In this document: in pieces, positions 32,359 to 41,936 of the stretch
Layout of the letters: each line of letters starts with the position of its first letter
Numbering within the stretch: position 1 is the first letter of the stretch
Notes under the pieces: generated by a model
Seen by the model: the letters and a program-made list of their open reading frames with translations, nothing else
Database searches by the model: none
Told to the model about the DNA's origin: nothing
Source: Bubalus kerabau
Lineage: Eukaryota > Chordata > Mammalia > Artiodactyla > Bovidae
Assembly (NCBI RefSeq): GCF_029407905.1
Contig: NC_073630.1
Span: 47,083,001-47,147,000 of the forward strand
Length of the DNA: 64,000 bases
Direction of reading: 5' to 3'
Position numbers and translations under genes: made by a program

Positions 32359-35222
32359 CAGGAAGAAATAGAAAATCTTAACAGACCCATCACAAGCATG
32401 GAAATTGAAACTGTAATAAAAAATCTTCCAGCAAACAAAAGCCCAGGTCCAGACGGCTTCACAGCTGAATTCTACCAAAAATTTAGAGAAGAGCTAACAC
32501 CTATCCTGCTCAAACTCTTCCAGAAAATTGCAGAGGATGGTAAACTTCCAAACTCATTCTATGAGGCCACCATCACCCTAATACCAAAACCTGACAAAGA
32601 TGCCACAAAAAAAGAAAACTACAGGCCAATATCACTGATGAACATAGATGCAAAAATCCTTAACAAAATTCTAGCAATCAGAATCCAACAACACATTAAA
32701 AAGATCATACACCATGACCAAGTGGGCTTTATCCCAGGGATGCAAGGATTCTTCAATATCCGCAAATCAATCAATGTAATACACCACATTAACAAATTGA
32801 AAAATAAAAACCATATGATTATCTCAATAGATGCAGAGAAAGCCTTTGACAAAATTCAACATCCATTTATGATCAAAACTCTCCAGAAAGCAGGAATAGA
32901 AGGAACATACCTCAACATAATCAAAGCTATATATGACAAACCCACAGCAAACATTATCCTCAATGGTGAAAAATTGAAAGCATTTCCTCTAAAGTCAGGA
33001 ACAAGACAAGGGTGCCCACTTTCACCACTACTATTCAACATAGTTTTGGAAGTTTTGGCCACAGCAATCAGAGCAGAAAAAGAAATAAAAGGAATCCAAA
33101 TTGGAAAAGAAGAAGTAAAGCTCTCACTGTTTGCAGATGACATGATCCTCTACATAGAAAACCCTAAAGACTCCACCAGAAAATTACTAGAACTAATCAA
33201 TGACTATAGTAAAGTTGCAGGATATAAAATCAACACACAGAAATCCCTTGCATTCCTATACACTAATAATGAGAAAACAGAAAGAGAAATTAAGGAAACA
33301 ATTCCATTCACCATTGCAACGGAAAGAATAAAATACTTAGGAATATATCTACCTAAAGAAACTAAAGACCTATATATAGAAAACTATAAAACACTGGTGA
33401 AAGAAATCAAAGAGGACACTAACAGATGGAGAAATATACCATGTTCATGGATTGGAAGAATCAATGTAGTGAAAATGAGTATACTACCCAAAGCAATCTA
33501 TAGATTCAATGCAATCCCTATCAAGCTACCAACAGCATTCTTCACAGAGCTAGAACAAATAATTTCACAATTTGTATGGAAAAACAAAAAACCTCGAATA
33601 GCCAAAGCGATCTTGAGAAAGAAGAATGGAACTGGAGGAATCAACCTACCTGACTTCAGGCTCTACTACAAAGCCACAGTTATCAAGACAGTATGGTACT
33701 GGCACAAAGACAGAAATATAGATCAATGGAACAAAATAGAAAGCCCAGAGATAAATCCACGCACATATGGACACCTTATCTTCGACAAAGGAGGCAAGAA
33801 TATACAATGGATTAAAGACAATCTCTTTAACAAGTGGTGCTGGGAACTCTGGTCAACCACTTGTAAAAGAATGAAACTAGAAAACTTTCTAACACCATAC
33901 ACAAAAATAAATTCAAAATGGATTAAAGATCTAAACGTAAGACCAGAAACTATAAAACTCCTAGAGGAGAACATAGGCAAAACACTCTCCGACATACATC
34001 ACAGCAGGATCCTCTATGACCCACCTCCCAGAATATTGGAAATAAAAGCAAAAATAAACAAATGGGACCTGATTAACCTTAAAAGCTTCTGCACATCAAA
34101 GGAAACTATTAGCAAGGTGAAAAGACAGCCTTCAGAATGGGAGAAGATAATAGCAAATGAAGCAACTGACAAACAACTAATCTCGAGAATATACAAGCAA
34201 CTCCTACAGCTCAACTCCAGAAAAATCAATGACCCAATCAAAAAATGGGCCAAAGAACTAAATAGACATTTCTCCAAAGAAGACATACAGATGGCTAACA
34301 AACACATGAAAAGATGCTCAACATCACTCATTATCAGAGAAATGCAAATCAAAACCACTATGAGGTACCATTTCACACCAGTCAGAATGGCTGCGATCCA
34401 AAAGTCTACAAGTAATAAATGCTGGAGAGGGTGTGGAGAAAAGGGAACCCTCTTGCACTGTTGGTGGGAATGCAAACTAGTACAGCCACTATGGAGAACA
34501 GTGTGGAGATTCCTTAAAAAACTGGAAATAGACATGCCTTATGATCCAGCAATCCCACTGCTGGGCATACACACTGAGAAAACCAGAAGGGAAAGAGACA
34601 CGAGTACCCCAATGTTCATCGCAGCACTGTTTATAATAGCCAGGACATGGAAGCAACCTAGATGTCCATCAGCAGATGAATGGCTAAGAAAGCTGTGGTA
34701 CATATACACAATGGAGTATTATTCAGCCATTAAAAAGAATACATTTGAATCAGTTCTAATGAGGTGGATGAAACTGGAGCCTATTATACAGAGTGAAGTA
34801 AGCCAGAAAGAAAAACACCAATACAGTATACTAACGCATATATATGGAATTTAGAAAGATGGTAACAATAACCCTGTGTACAAGACAGCAAAAGAGACAC
34901 TGATGTATAGAACAGTCTTATGGACTCTGTGGGAGAGGGAGAGGGTGGGAAGATTGGGGAGAATGGCATTGAAACATGTAAAATATCATGTATGAAACGA
35001 GTTGCCAGTCCAGGTTCGACGCACGATACTGGATGCTTGGGGCTGGTGCACTGGGACGACCCAGAGGGATGGAATGGGGAGGGAGGAGGGAGGAGGGTTC
35101 AGGATGGGGAACACATGTATACCTGTGGCGGATTCATTTTGATATTTGGCAAAACTAATACAGTTATGTAAAGTTTAAAAATAAAATAAAATTAAAAAAA
35201 ATAAAAGAAAAGAAAAGAAAAG
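32359..35222 (+). mobile_element. Bovine-type L1, 5'-truncated (copy A)
   Basis: It starts within ORF2, just upstream of the reverse transcriptase, and contains the rest of ORF2 (stop near 34854), the 3' UTR with a G-rich run at 35076-35098, and an A-rich tail to about 35222. It is the first part of a compound insertion whose outer TSDs are 32341-32358 and 36894-36911. No right TSD lies directly after its own tail, which argues that the insertion did not end there. Confidence 0.95.
32398..34854 (+). CDS. L1 ORF2 protein, C-terminal 818 codons, open but truncated
   Basis: Reverse transcriptase and C-terminal part of L1 ORF2p (family enzyme: nicks DNA and copies L1 RNA at the nick). Visible: YRPISLMNIDAKILNKIL near residue 78, IDAEKAFD at about 144-151, GTRQGCPLSP at 201-210, catalytic FADD at 245-248, and a zinc-knuckle-like CCHC (C675, C679, H687, C692). 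The N-terminal endonuclease is absent; full-length ORF2p is roughly 1,270 residues. The listed start is an internal Met, not a native start, and no promoter is present. Absence of any stop over 818 codons means a recent insertion, not a working gene. Confidence 0.75.
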   Translation: MEIETVIKNLPANKSPGPDGFTAEFYQKFREELTPILLKLFQKIAEDGKLPNSFYEATITLIPKPDKDATKKENYRPISLMNIDAKILNKILAIRIQQHIKKIIHHDQVGFIPGMQGFFNIRKSINVIHHINKLKNKNHMIISIDAEKAFDKIQHPFMIKTLQKAGIEGTYLNIIKAIYDKPTANIILNGEKLKAFPLKSGTRQGCPLSPLLFNIVLEVLATAIRAEKEIKGIQIGKEEVKLSLFADDMILYIENPKDSTRKLLELINDYSKVAGYKINTQKSLAFLYTNNEKTEREIKETIPFTIATERIKYLGIYLPKETKDLYIENYKTLVKEIKEDTNRWRNIPCSWIGRINVVKMSILPKAIYRFNAIPIKLPTAFFTELEQIISQFVWKNKKPRIAKAILRKKNGTGGINLPDFRLYYKATVIKTVWYWHKDRNIDQWNKIESPEINPRTYGHLIFDKGGKNIQWIKDNLFNKWCWELWSTTCKRMKLENFLTPYTKINSKWIKDLNVRPETIKLLEENIGKTLSDIHHSRILYDPPPRILEIKAKINKWDLINLKSFCTSKETISKVKRQPSEWEKIIANEATDKQLISRIYKQLLQLNSRKINDPIKKWAKELNRHFSKEDIQMANKHMKRCSTSLIIREMQIKTTMRYHFTPVRMAAIQKSTSNKCWRGCGEKGTLLHCWWECKLVQPLWRTVWRFLKKLEIDMPYDPAIPLLGIHTEKTRRERDTSTPMFIAALFIIARTWKQPRCPSADEWLRKLWYIYTMEYYSAIKKNTFESVLMRWMKLEPIIQSEVSQKEKHQYSILTHIYGI

Positions 35223-35264
35223 GGAAAGGATAAAAGATATGATGAGAAGAGCACAGGCTTGGAA

Positions 35265-35445
35265 ATAAGACAAACCTGGATTCAGAATCACAGCTTGAGT
35301 TTGGTAATTCTATGATTTGGGGCAACTTATTTCATCTCCTTCAACCTCAGTTTCCTTATCTGTAAAATAGGAAAACATCACCTATCTCATAGATGTGTTA
35401 ACCACATGTAATTATTTAATGGTAGTCAATCAATAAATATTAGTT
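35265..35445 (+). mobile_element. MIR SINE, sense, inside the transduced segment
   Basis: Nearly full-length MIR from 'tggattcagaatcacagctt' to 'caatcaataaatattagtt'. Confidence 0.85.
35432..35437 (+). promoter_or_regulatory. Poly(A) signal AATAAA
   Basis: A canonical hexamer, 17 bases before the poly(A) run at 35455-35470. It arises from the MIR 3' end. Confidence 0.75.
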
Positions 35446-35454
35446 CCTTTTATG

Positions 35455-35470
35455 AAAAAAAAAAAAAAAA
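35455..35470 (+). repeat. Poly(A) run, tail of the transduced transcript
   Basis: Sixteen A residues directly after 'ccttttatg'. The second L1 starts immediately after it. Confidence 0.85.
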
Positions 35471-36893
35471 TAAAGACAATCTCTTTAACAAGTGGTGCTG
35501 GGAACTCTGGTCAACCACTTGTAAAAGAATGAAACTAGAACACTTTCTAACACCATACACAAAAATAAACTCAAAATGGATTAAAGATCTAAACGTAAGA
35601 CCAGAAACTATAAAACTCCTAGAGGAGAACATAGGCAAAACACTCTCTGACATACATCACAGCAGGATCTTCTATGACCCACCTCCCAGAATATTGGAAA
35701 TAAAAGCAAAAATAAACAAATGGGACCTGATTAACCTTAAAAGCTTCTGCACATCAAAGGAAACTATTAGCAAGGTGAAAAGACAGCCTTCAGAATGGGA
35801 GAAGATAATAGCAAATGAAGCAACTGACAAACAACTAATCTCGAGAATATACAAGCAACTCCTACAGCTCAACTCCAGAAAAATCAATGACCCAATCAAA
35901 AAATGGGCCAAAGAACTAAATAGACATTTCTCCAAAGAAGACATACAGATGGCTAACAAACACATGAAAAGATGCTCAACATCACTCATTATCAGAGAAA
36001 TGCAAATCAAAACCACTATGAGGTACCATTTCACACCAGTCAGAATGGCTGCAATCCAAAAGTCTACAAGTAATAAAGGCTGGAGAGGGTGTGGAGAAAA
36101 GGGAACCCTCTTACACTGTTGGTGGGAATGCAAACTAGTACAGCCACTATGGAGAACAGTGTGGAGATTCCTTAAAAAACTGGAAATAGACATGCCTTAT
36201 GATCCAGCAATCCCACTGCTGGGCATACACACTGAGAAAACCAGAAGGGAAAGAGACACGAGTACCCCAATGTTCATCGCAGCACTGTTTATAATAGCCA
36301 GGACATGGAAGCAACCTAGATGTCCATCAGCAGATGAATGGCTAAGAAAGCTGTGGTACATATACACAATGGAGTATTATTCAGCCATTAAAAAGAATAC
36401 ATTTGAATCAGTTCTAATGAGGTGGATGAAACTGGAGCCTATTATACAGAGTGAAGTAAGCCAGAAAGAAAAACACCAATACAGTATACTAACGCATATA
36501 TATGGAATTTAGAAAGATGGTAACAATAACCCTGTGTACGAGACAGCAAAAGAGACACTGATGTATAGAACAGTCTTATGGACTCTGTGGGAGAGGGAGA
36601 GGGTGGGAAGATTGGGGAGAATGGCATTGAAACATGTAAAATATCATGTATGAAATGAGTTGCCAGTCCAGGTTCGATGCACGATACTGGATGCTTGGGG
36701 CTGGTGCACTGGGACGACCCAGAGGGATGGAATGGGGAGGGAGGAGGGAGGAGGGTTCAGGATGGGGAACACATGTAAACCTGTGGCGGATTCATTTTGA
36801 TATTTGGCAAATCTAATACAGTTATGTAAAGTTTAAAAATAAAATAAAATTAAAAAAAAAAAATAAATAAATAAATAAATAAATAAAATAAAA
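35471..36893 (+). mobile_element. Bovine-type L1, 5'-truncated (copy B), nested in the compound insertion
   Basis: It is equivalent to 33813-35200 of copy A, with a constant offset of 1,658 bases through ORF2 and most of the 3' UTR, i.e. no indels. I count about a dozen substitutions by eye, several of them CG to TG or CA. It ends in an (AAAT)n-rich tail, followed directly by the right TSD at 36894-36911. Confidence 0.95.
35529..36512 (+). pseudogene. L1 ORF2 C-terminal fragment, 327 open codons
   Basis: C-terminal L1 ORF2p without endonuclease or reverse transcriptase, so it cannot act. Compared with copy A, the first Cys of the zinc-knuckle-like motif is Gly (residue 184, codon at 36078-36080), while the other ligands remain. 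The listed start is an internal Met. Confidence 0.8.
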
Positions 36894-36911
36894 TAAAAAG
36901 TTACATTAGAT
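36894..36911 (+). repeat. TSD, right copy, of the compound L1
   Basis: taaaaagttacattagat, identical over 18 bases to 32341-32358. Unrelated DNA (tttggaggttaag) follows. Confidence 0.93.
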
Positions 36912-37529
36912 TTTGGAGGTTAAGAATAGATAATGTATTGGGAGGCAACAGATATACATATAGATGAATTCTAATTTAATGCAAACCTGTTAGTTTATTT
37001 ATGTTATTAATATGATACCCTAGAGGATATAAACCAATTAAAAATCCATTTCAATTATTAATTGGGTCCCTTAGTTGAAGGGACATAATAAATTAATTAA
37101 AATGTCCTCAGCTTTATTCACTAAGGAAAACACCTAAGTTAGGGAGTAGATTGGACAAACAGATAGGTGTTAAACTCTTCAACTGGACCCTATCCAACTC
37201 CACATGGAAAAAATAGCCAAATCCACAGTGGGAGGTGTTGGAAAGAGAAGACCAAGGAGAAAAGAGATACAAAGATGGATATATCTCTTAGTTCTGTGGA
37301 TGTGGTGTCAGAGACTGGCCAATTAAACATTTCGGGCCTCAGTTTACTTAAATATAATGTAAGATCATTGAATTAAATAATTTATAATGTTCCTGTCTCA
37401 TTCTGGCTATTATAACTCATGATAAATACATGGGCCAAAATGTCCTAAAACTCACCGAATGCTCTAACCCTAATCTGGGTCAGAGTTAAGGGCTCTGAGG
37501 ATGAAGTAACATAGCTATTTTTTGTTTTT
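36912..37529. other. Unassigned DNA
   Basis: Nothing recognised; AT-rich. This is the pre-insertion flank of the compound L1. Confidence 0.45.
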
Positions 37530-37912
37530 GTTTTTTTAGCTTTTTATTTTGTATTGGGGTATAGCCAATTAACAGGCTTTCCTGGTGGCTCAGACAGTAA
37601 AGAATCCAACTACAATGCAGGAGATCCAGGTTTGAACCCTGGGTCCGGAAAATCCCCCAGAGAAGTAAATGGGATCCCACTCTAGTATTCTTGACTGGAA
37701 AATCCCATGGACAGAGGAATCTGGTGGGTGATGGTCCCACTGAACCACCAGAGAAGTTCCATGCCTTAGCATCTTTAGAGTCGGACACCACTGAGCGACT
37801 AACTCACTTTCACAGCCAATAAACAATGTTGTGACAGTTTCAGGTAAAGGCAAAGGGATCCAGCTATACATACACAGGTAACCATTCGCCCCCAAACCAC
37901 ACTCCCACAGTT
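37530..37912 (-). mobile_element. Old L1 3' UTR, antisense, split by a SINE
   Basis: 'ttttattttgtattggggtatagccaattaaca' at the left and 'caatgttgtgacagtttcaggtaaag ... ccattcgcccccaaa' at the right are one antisense L1 3' UTR cut by the Bov-tA below. Confidence 0.8.
37575..37814 (+). mobile_element. Bov-tA SINE with a copied foreign tract
   Basis: Sense copy from 'ggctttcctggtggctcag' to 'gagcgactaactcactttcaca'. TSD gccaattaaca (37564-37574) and gccaataaaca (37815-37825). Between 'ctggtgggtgatggt' and 'gagtcgg' the expected SINE wording is replaced by 37737-37777, which matches 38848-38888 at 36 of 41 bases. Confidence 0.9.
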
Positions 37913-37984
37913 CTTGCTCACAAGTAGCTCAGGATCTCAAGGTGTCCGAAATAAATGCTAAATCTGTGAAAACAGGGGATATCC

Positions 37985-38145
37985 AACTAGCCTGGCCTCA
38001 AATCACAGCTCTGCATGTGGATGACCCTCTGATTCTTCAAGTAAAAATGGAAATAATAATACCTCAGGATATGAATATGTTAATTAAATAAGACAGATGT
38101 TGAAATTATATAGCATACCTGGTAGATGGTAAATTCTCAGTACAG
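37985..38145 (+). mobile_element. MIR SINE, sense
   Basis: 'ggaaataataatacctcagg', 'ttaattaaataagacagatg' and 'acctggtagatggtaaattctcag' fit the MIR 3' half. Confidence 0.65.
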
Positions 38146-38455
38146 GGGTTGGTGTATTTTCCCATATCCTTTCTAAGCAAATAAAGATGTCTTGACTCTC
38201 CAAGGTCTTTGGAGGGTATCAAATGGCTGATAGAAAGTATTTTGTACAGAAGTGTGAACAAGTGTTTAGGAATGTACAAAACAACAAAATAGTTTTAGCT
38301 CAGTGTTCAAGAGATTAAAATGAGCTCTGGTAGAAGAGAAAAATATTTTTTTCACTGTGTAAATTGAGAAATACATCATATCAAAGAAAATGTATAAATA
38401 TGTATATAGTACATTTTAAAGCACATTAATAAAAATAAATAAAATAAACACCCCT
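38146..38455. other. Unassigned DNA
   Basis: Nothing recognised. Confidence 0.4.
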
Positions 38456-38467
38456 GTACCTAACACC

Positions 38468-38589
38468 TGGAGAAGGAAATGGCAACCCACTCCAGTGTTC
38501 TTGCCTGGAGAATCCCATGGACGGAGAAGCCTGGTAGGCTGCTGTCCATGGGGTCGCACAGAGTCCGACACGACTGAAGCGACTTGGCA
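38468..38589 (+). mobile_element. Bov-tA/BovA2 body monomer with 12-base TSD
   Basis: A headless body unit ('tggagaaggaaatggcaaccc' to 'cgactgaagcgacttggca'), flanked by an exact gtacctaacacc (38456-38467 and 38590-38601). A single, low-divergence monomer. Confidence 0.93.
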
Positions 38590-38712
38590 GTACCTAACAC
38601 CAAACTTAAGAATCACCTGAAAAATTCCTGCATTCTTCTGCTAACATTCTATTTCACCACCATCAGAGGTAACTGAAATTTTTGTGCTAACAATGCAATT
38701 TTGCCTTACCAT

Positions 38713-38872
38713 GTTTAAAAATATTTATTTATTTGTCTGTGCCAGGTCTCAGTTACAGCATGTGAAGTCTTACTTGTGGCATGTAGGATCAAGCTCCCTG
38801 ACCCCGATCTAACGCAGATCCCCTGCAATGCGAGCACGGAGTCTTAGCCGCTGGACCACCAGGGAAGTCCCA
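38713..38872 (-). mobile_element. CHR-type artiodactyl SINE
   Basis: Antisense: the right end 'ccgctggaccaccagggaagtccc' is the reverse of the tRNA-like head of this family and the A-rich tail lies at the left. TSD tgccttaccat (38702-38712) and tgccttagcat (38873-38883), 10 of 11. It lies within the old L1. Confidence 0.85.
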
Positions 38873-40587
38873 TGCCTTAGCATTTTTATCACATCTGTAT
38901 TTATCCCTAAATATGTATTGTTTAGTTTTAGCTCGTTTGGGGCATTAAGTAGAGGGGGAAATATTCTATATTCTATGATGAATTGCTTCTTTCACACAAC
39001 ATAGGATTTTGAGATTAATCTGTATTGTACTAACTCATCTTCACTGTTGTATCCCGTTGAATGAATAGTCCATTCGTTATTTATGTGGTACACTATTGAT
39101 GAATAATTTTTTTTTAATTAAATGCAGTGCTGCTGCACATGTTCTTTTGTATCTCTTGTGGTAACTACACAGAAAAGTTTCTCAAAGCTATGTATTTTGG
39201 AAAACAGAACTGCTGGGTCATCAGATATTCTCAAGCTTACTAATCATGCCAAAATTGTTTTTCAAAGTCATTGTTTCAGCTTGGACCCTCACTTTCAGTG
39301 ACCACTTCACATGCTTAAGAGTATTTGATATTTTCAGGTGTTGCAATGTTACAAAAGTGATAGTTTTAATTGTCTGTTCTCTGATTTCTAATAAAGTTGA
39401 GAGAATATTTTCATATAATCTTGGGTCCATTTGTGTTTTCCTATTCTGAAATATATGTTTGGATATTTCATCCATTTTTATATTAAAATACTTGTCTTTT
39501 TCTTCTTGATTTAAAAAATAGGTTATCAATTTCTTACTCTAACCCTTTTCTGGTTTTACAGATTGCAAACAGTATTTTCAAGTTTGTGCTTTCTCTAATC
39601 TCTATATGGCAAGTTTTGAGAAACAGAATTTAATTGTAATTTAGTTTTTATTTTATGGTTTTAGCCTTTTATCTTTTTAAATAAACTTTTTTCAAGTTTA
39701 AAGTCACAAAGGCTTTATTCTAACCTTCCTTTGTAAAGTTGGCTATGCATGTTTAAGTACTAGATCTATCTGGAATTTTGTTTTGTGTAAGATATTGGGT
39801 CAAGATCTATTTTTTGTTCTTTTATTTTCTTTTTAAATGAGCAATCCATGCATTATTTAATAATTAACCCATCTTTCACCATTGATAATGCAATGAAGTA
39901 CTGCCATGAATTAGTCTTTTAAATACGGGGTGGATATGATTCTGACCTCTCAGTCTACCCTAGGTGCATAAAATATTGTTCTAATTTTTCATGTATTGAT
40001 AGTAAATTTTTATATCTGGGACAGTATGAATGCTCCTCTGGCTCTTTTTTTGAAAAATCTTAGCTGTTTTTTGTCCTTTATTCTATTATTTATATTGCTA
40101 ATTCAACTTAGTAATCCTTTCAAATAATTTTTAGAATTACCCATTAATCACTAGATCATTTCAGAAAGAAATTACCTTTAAGATATTGAATATTTTCATA
40201 CACAAATGTGGTATTTACATCCCTTACTTTTATGTTTTATTTTCTATTTTTCTGTAAATTTTTATAATTTTCTCCTTTAAATTTTTATACATTATTTTGC
40301 TCCTAGGTGCACTTTGGTGTATGTTTTTTCTATTGGAAATGTTACTTTTATATATTGTGTACAAATGAAATCGTATTTTATATATTGAGTTGAGTTTGTG
40401 TGTTGGTATTATATCTGTGTATTAATATTATATACTAAAAAATGGTATTCATACATACAAAAATTAAATTTTATATATTGGCATTTTATCAAGAAACTGC
40501 TAAACTTACTTATTCTAATAATTTGTTTGAATATTTTTTTATTTCCTTTATCAGGTTAAGGAGGTTTATTTTTATTCCTAATTTGGT

Positions 40588-40620
40588 AATATATATATAT
40601 ATATATTTCATATATATATA
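40588..40620. repeat. (TA)n tracts
   Basis: Two short TA runs separated by 'tttca', directly before the SINE. Confidence 0.85.
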
Positions 40621-40631
40621 TGGAAGCCATA

Positions 40632-40843
40632 TGGGCTTCCCTCATAGCTCAGTTGGTAAAGAATCTGCCTGCAATGTAGGAGACCCGGGTTTGATCCCTG
40701 GGTTGGGAAGATCCCCTGGAGAAGGAAATGGCAACCCACTCCAGTGTTCTTGCCTGAAGAATCCCATGGACAGAGGAGCCTGGCAGGCTACAGTCCATGG
40801 GGTTGCAAGAGTTGGACATGACTTAGCACCTAAACCACCAGCA
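40632..40843 (+). mobile_element. Bov-tA SINE
   Basis: Sense copy from 'gggcttccctcatagctcag' to 'gacttagcacctaaac', low divergence. Possible short TSD agccatat/agcaatat. The 149-codon frame 40442-40891 is a shadow. Confidence 0.94.
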
Positions 40844-41003
40844 ATATGTATGGTTTATACATACACAATAGGTAAAGTTTGTTGGATTTGATCACAGATT
40901 TATTTAAGCTTCCATTGAAATGATTATATAATATTTCTACTAATGTGGATAATTACAGTGTAGGTTGTCGAATGTTGAATTAAATCTGCTTCCTTACATG
41001 TAG

Positions 41004-41320
41004 GGCTTCCCTGATAGCTCAATGGGTAAAGAATCTGCCTGCAATTCGGGAGACGCCTGTTCAGTTCCTGGGTCAGCAAGATCTGCTAGAGAAGCGATAG
41101 GCTACCCACTCCAGTATTCTTAGGCTTCCCTTATGGCTCAGCTGGTAAAGAATCCACCTGCAATGTGGGAGACTTGGGTTGGATCCCTGAGTTGGGAAGA
41201 TCCCCTGGAGAAGGGAAAGTCTACCCACTCCAGTATTCTGGCCTGGAGAATTTCATGGACTGTACAGTCCATGGGGTCACGAAGAGTCAGACACAACTGA
41301 GCGACTCTCACTTTCACTTT
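41004..41320 (+). mobile_element. Bov-tA SINE with duplicated head
   Basis: Two sense head units in tandem (41004-41122 and 41124-41320), each starting 'ggcttccct'. TSD cttacatgtag (40993-41003) and cttacatgcag (41321-41331), 10 of 11. Confidence 0.93.
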
Positions 41321-41471
41321 CTTACATGCAGGTTGGTTATGATGTAGTATCTTTCTTATATATTGCTGGATTTGGGGTTGCCTATTCAGTGATTTTTCAT
41401 TTATATTCAAAGTAAGATTGACCTGTAATTTTTGTTTCTAATTCTTTCTCTAAATTTGATATCAGGTTTAT

Positions 41472-41683
41472 GTTATTGTTGTTTAGTCAGTTAAGTCATG
41501 TCTGACTCTTTTGAGACCCTATGGACTGTAGCCAACCAGGCTCCCCTGTCCATGGGTTTTACAGGCAATACTGGAGTGGGTTGCCGTCACTTTCTCCAGG
41601 GATCTTCCTGACCCAGGCACTAAACCTACATCTCCTACATTGCGAGGCGGATACTTTATCACTGAGACATCTGGGAAGCTCCA
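41472..41683 (-). mobile_element. Bov-tA SINE
   Basis: Antisense copy. TSD atcaggtttat (41461-41471) and atcagatttat (41684-41694), 10 of 11. Confidence 0.93.
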
Positions 41684-41936
41684 ATCAGATTTATACTAGG
41701 CTCATAAAATAAATTTGATGTTTTTCCCTATTATTTTATTTTCTGAAATACTTTGTATATGGTTTTTATATGAATTTTGGATATAATTCACATAGAAAAA
41801 CATTTGGACTTAGCTTTCTTTATGAGAACATATTTTTATCTAACATCTTTGTTCCTTAATCATTACATGATGACCCAGGTTTTCTATTTCTTCTGCAGTA
41901 GTTTTAGTTGAAAATAATCTTTTTAGGAAGGTTAGA

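Larger units (their letters stand above)
35223..35454 (+). other. Probable 3'-transduced segment containing a MIR
   Basis: 232 bases that are not L1 lie between the tail of copy A and a poly(A) run. 35265-35445 is a sense MIR ('ctcagtttccttatctgtaaaatagg'). An AATAAA stands 17 bases before the poly(A), so this piece looks like genomic DNA transcribed downstream of a source L1 and carried along. Confidence 0.7.
38602..41936 (-). mobile_element. Old L1 LINE, antisense, with several nested SINEs
   Basis: Scattered text follows an old L1 from its 3' UTR into ORF2 in reverse: 'taaatatgtattgtttagtttta' (38910), 'aactgctgggtcat' (39210), 'gatattgggtcaagat' (39790), 'ttcctttatcaggttaaggagg' (40540) and 'tttctatttcttctgcagtag' (41880). 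Open frames (39221-39529 and others) are remnants or chance. It is interrupted by a CHR SINE, three Bov-tA and, at its right edge, a BovB. Boundaries are approximate. Confidence 0.7.

Noticed and set aside
34014..34535. 173-codon minus-strand frame, repeated nearly unchanged at 35672-36193
   Set aside because: It is the antisense of L1 ORF2 in both copies. It is duplicated only because the L1 is, and shows no independent sign of coding.
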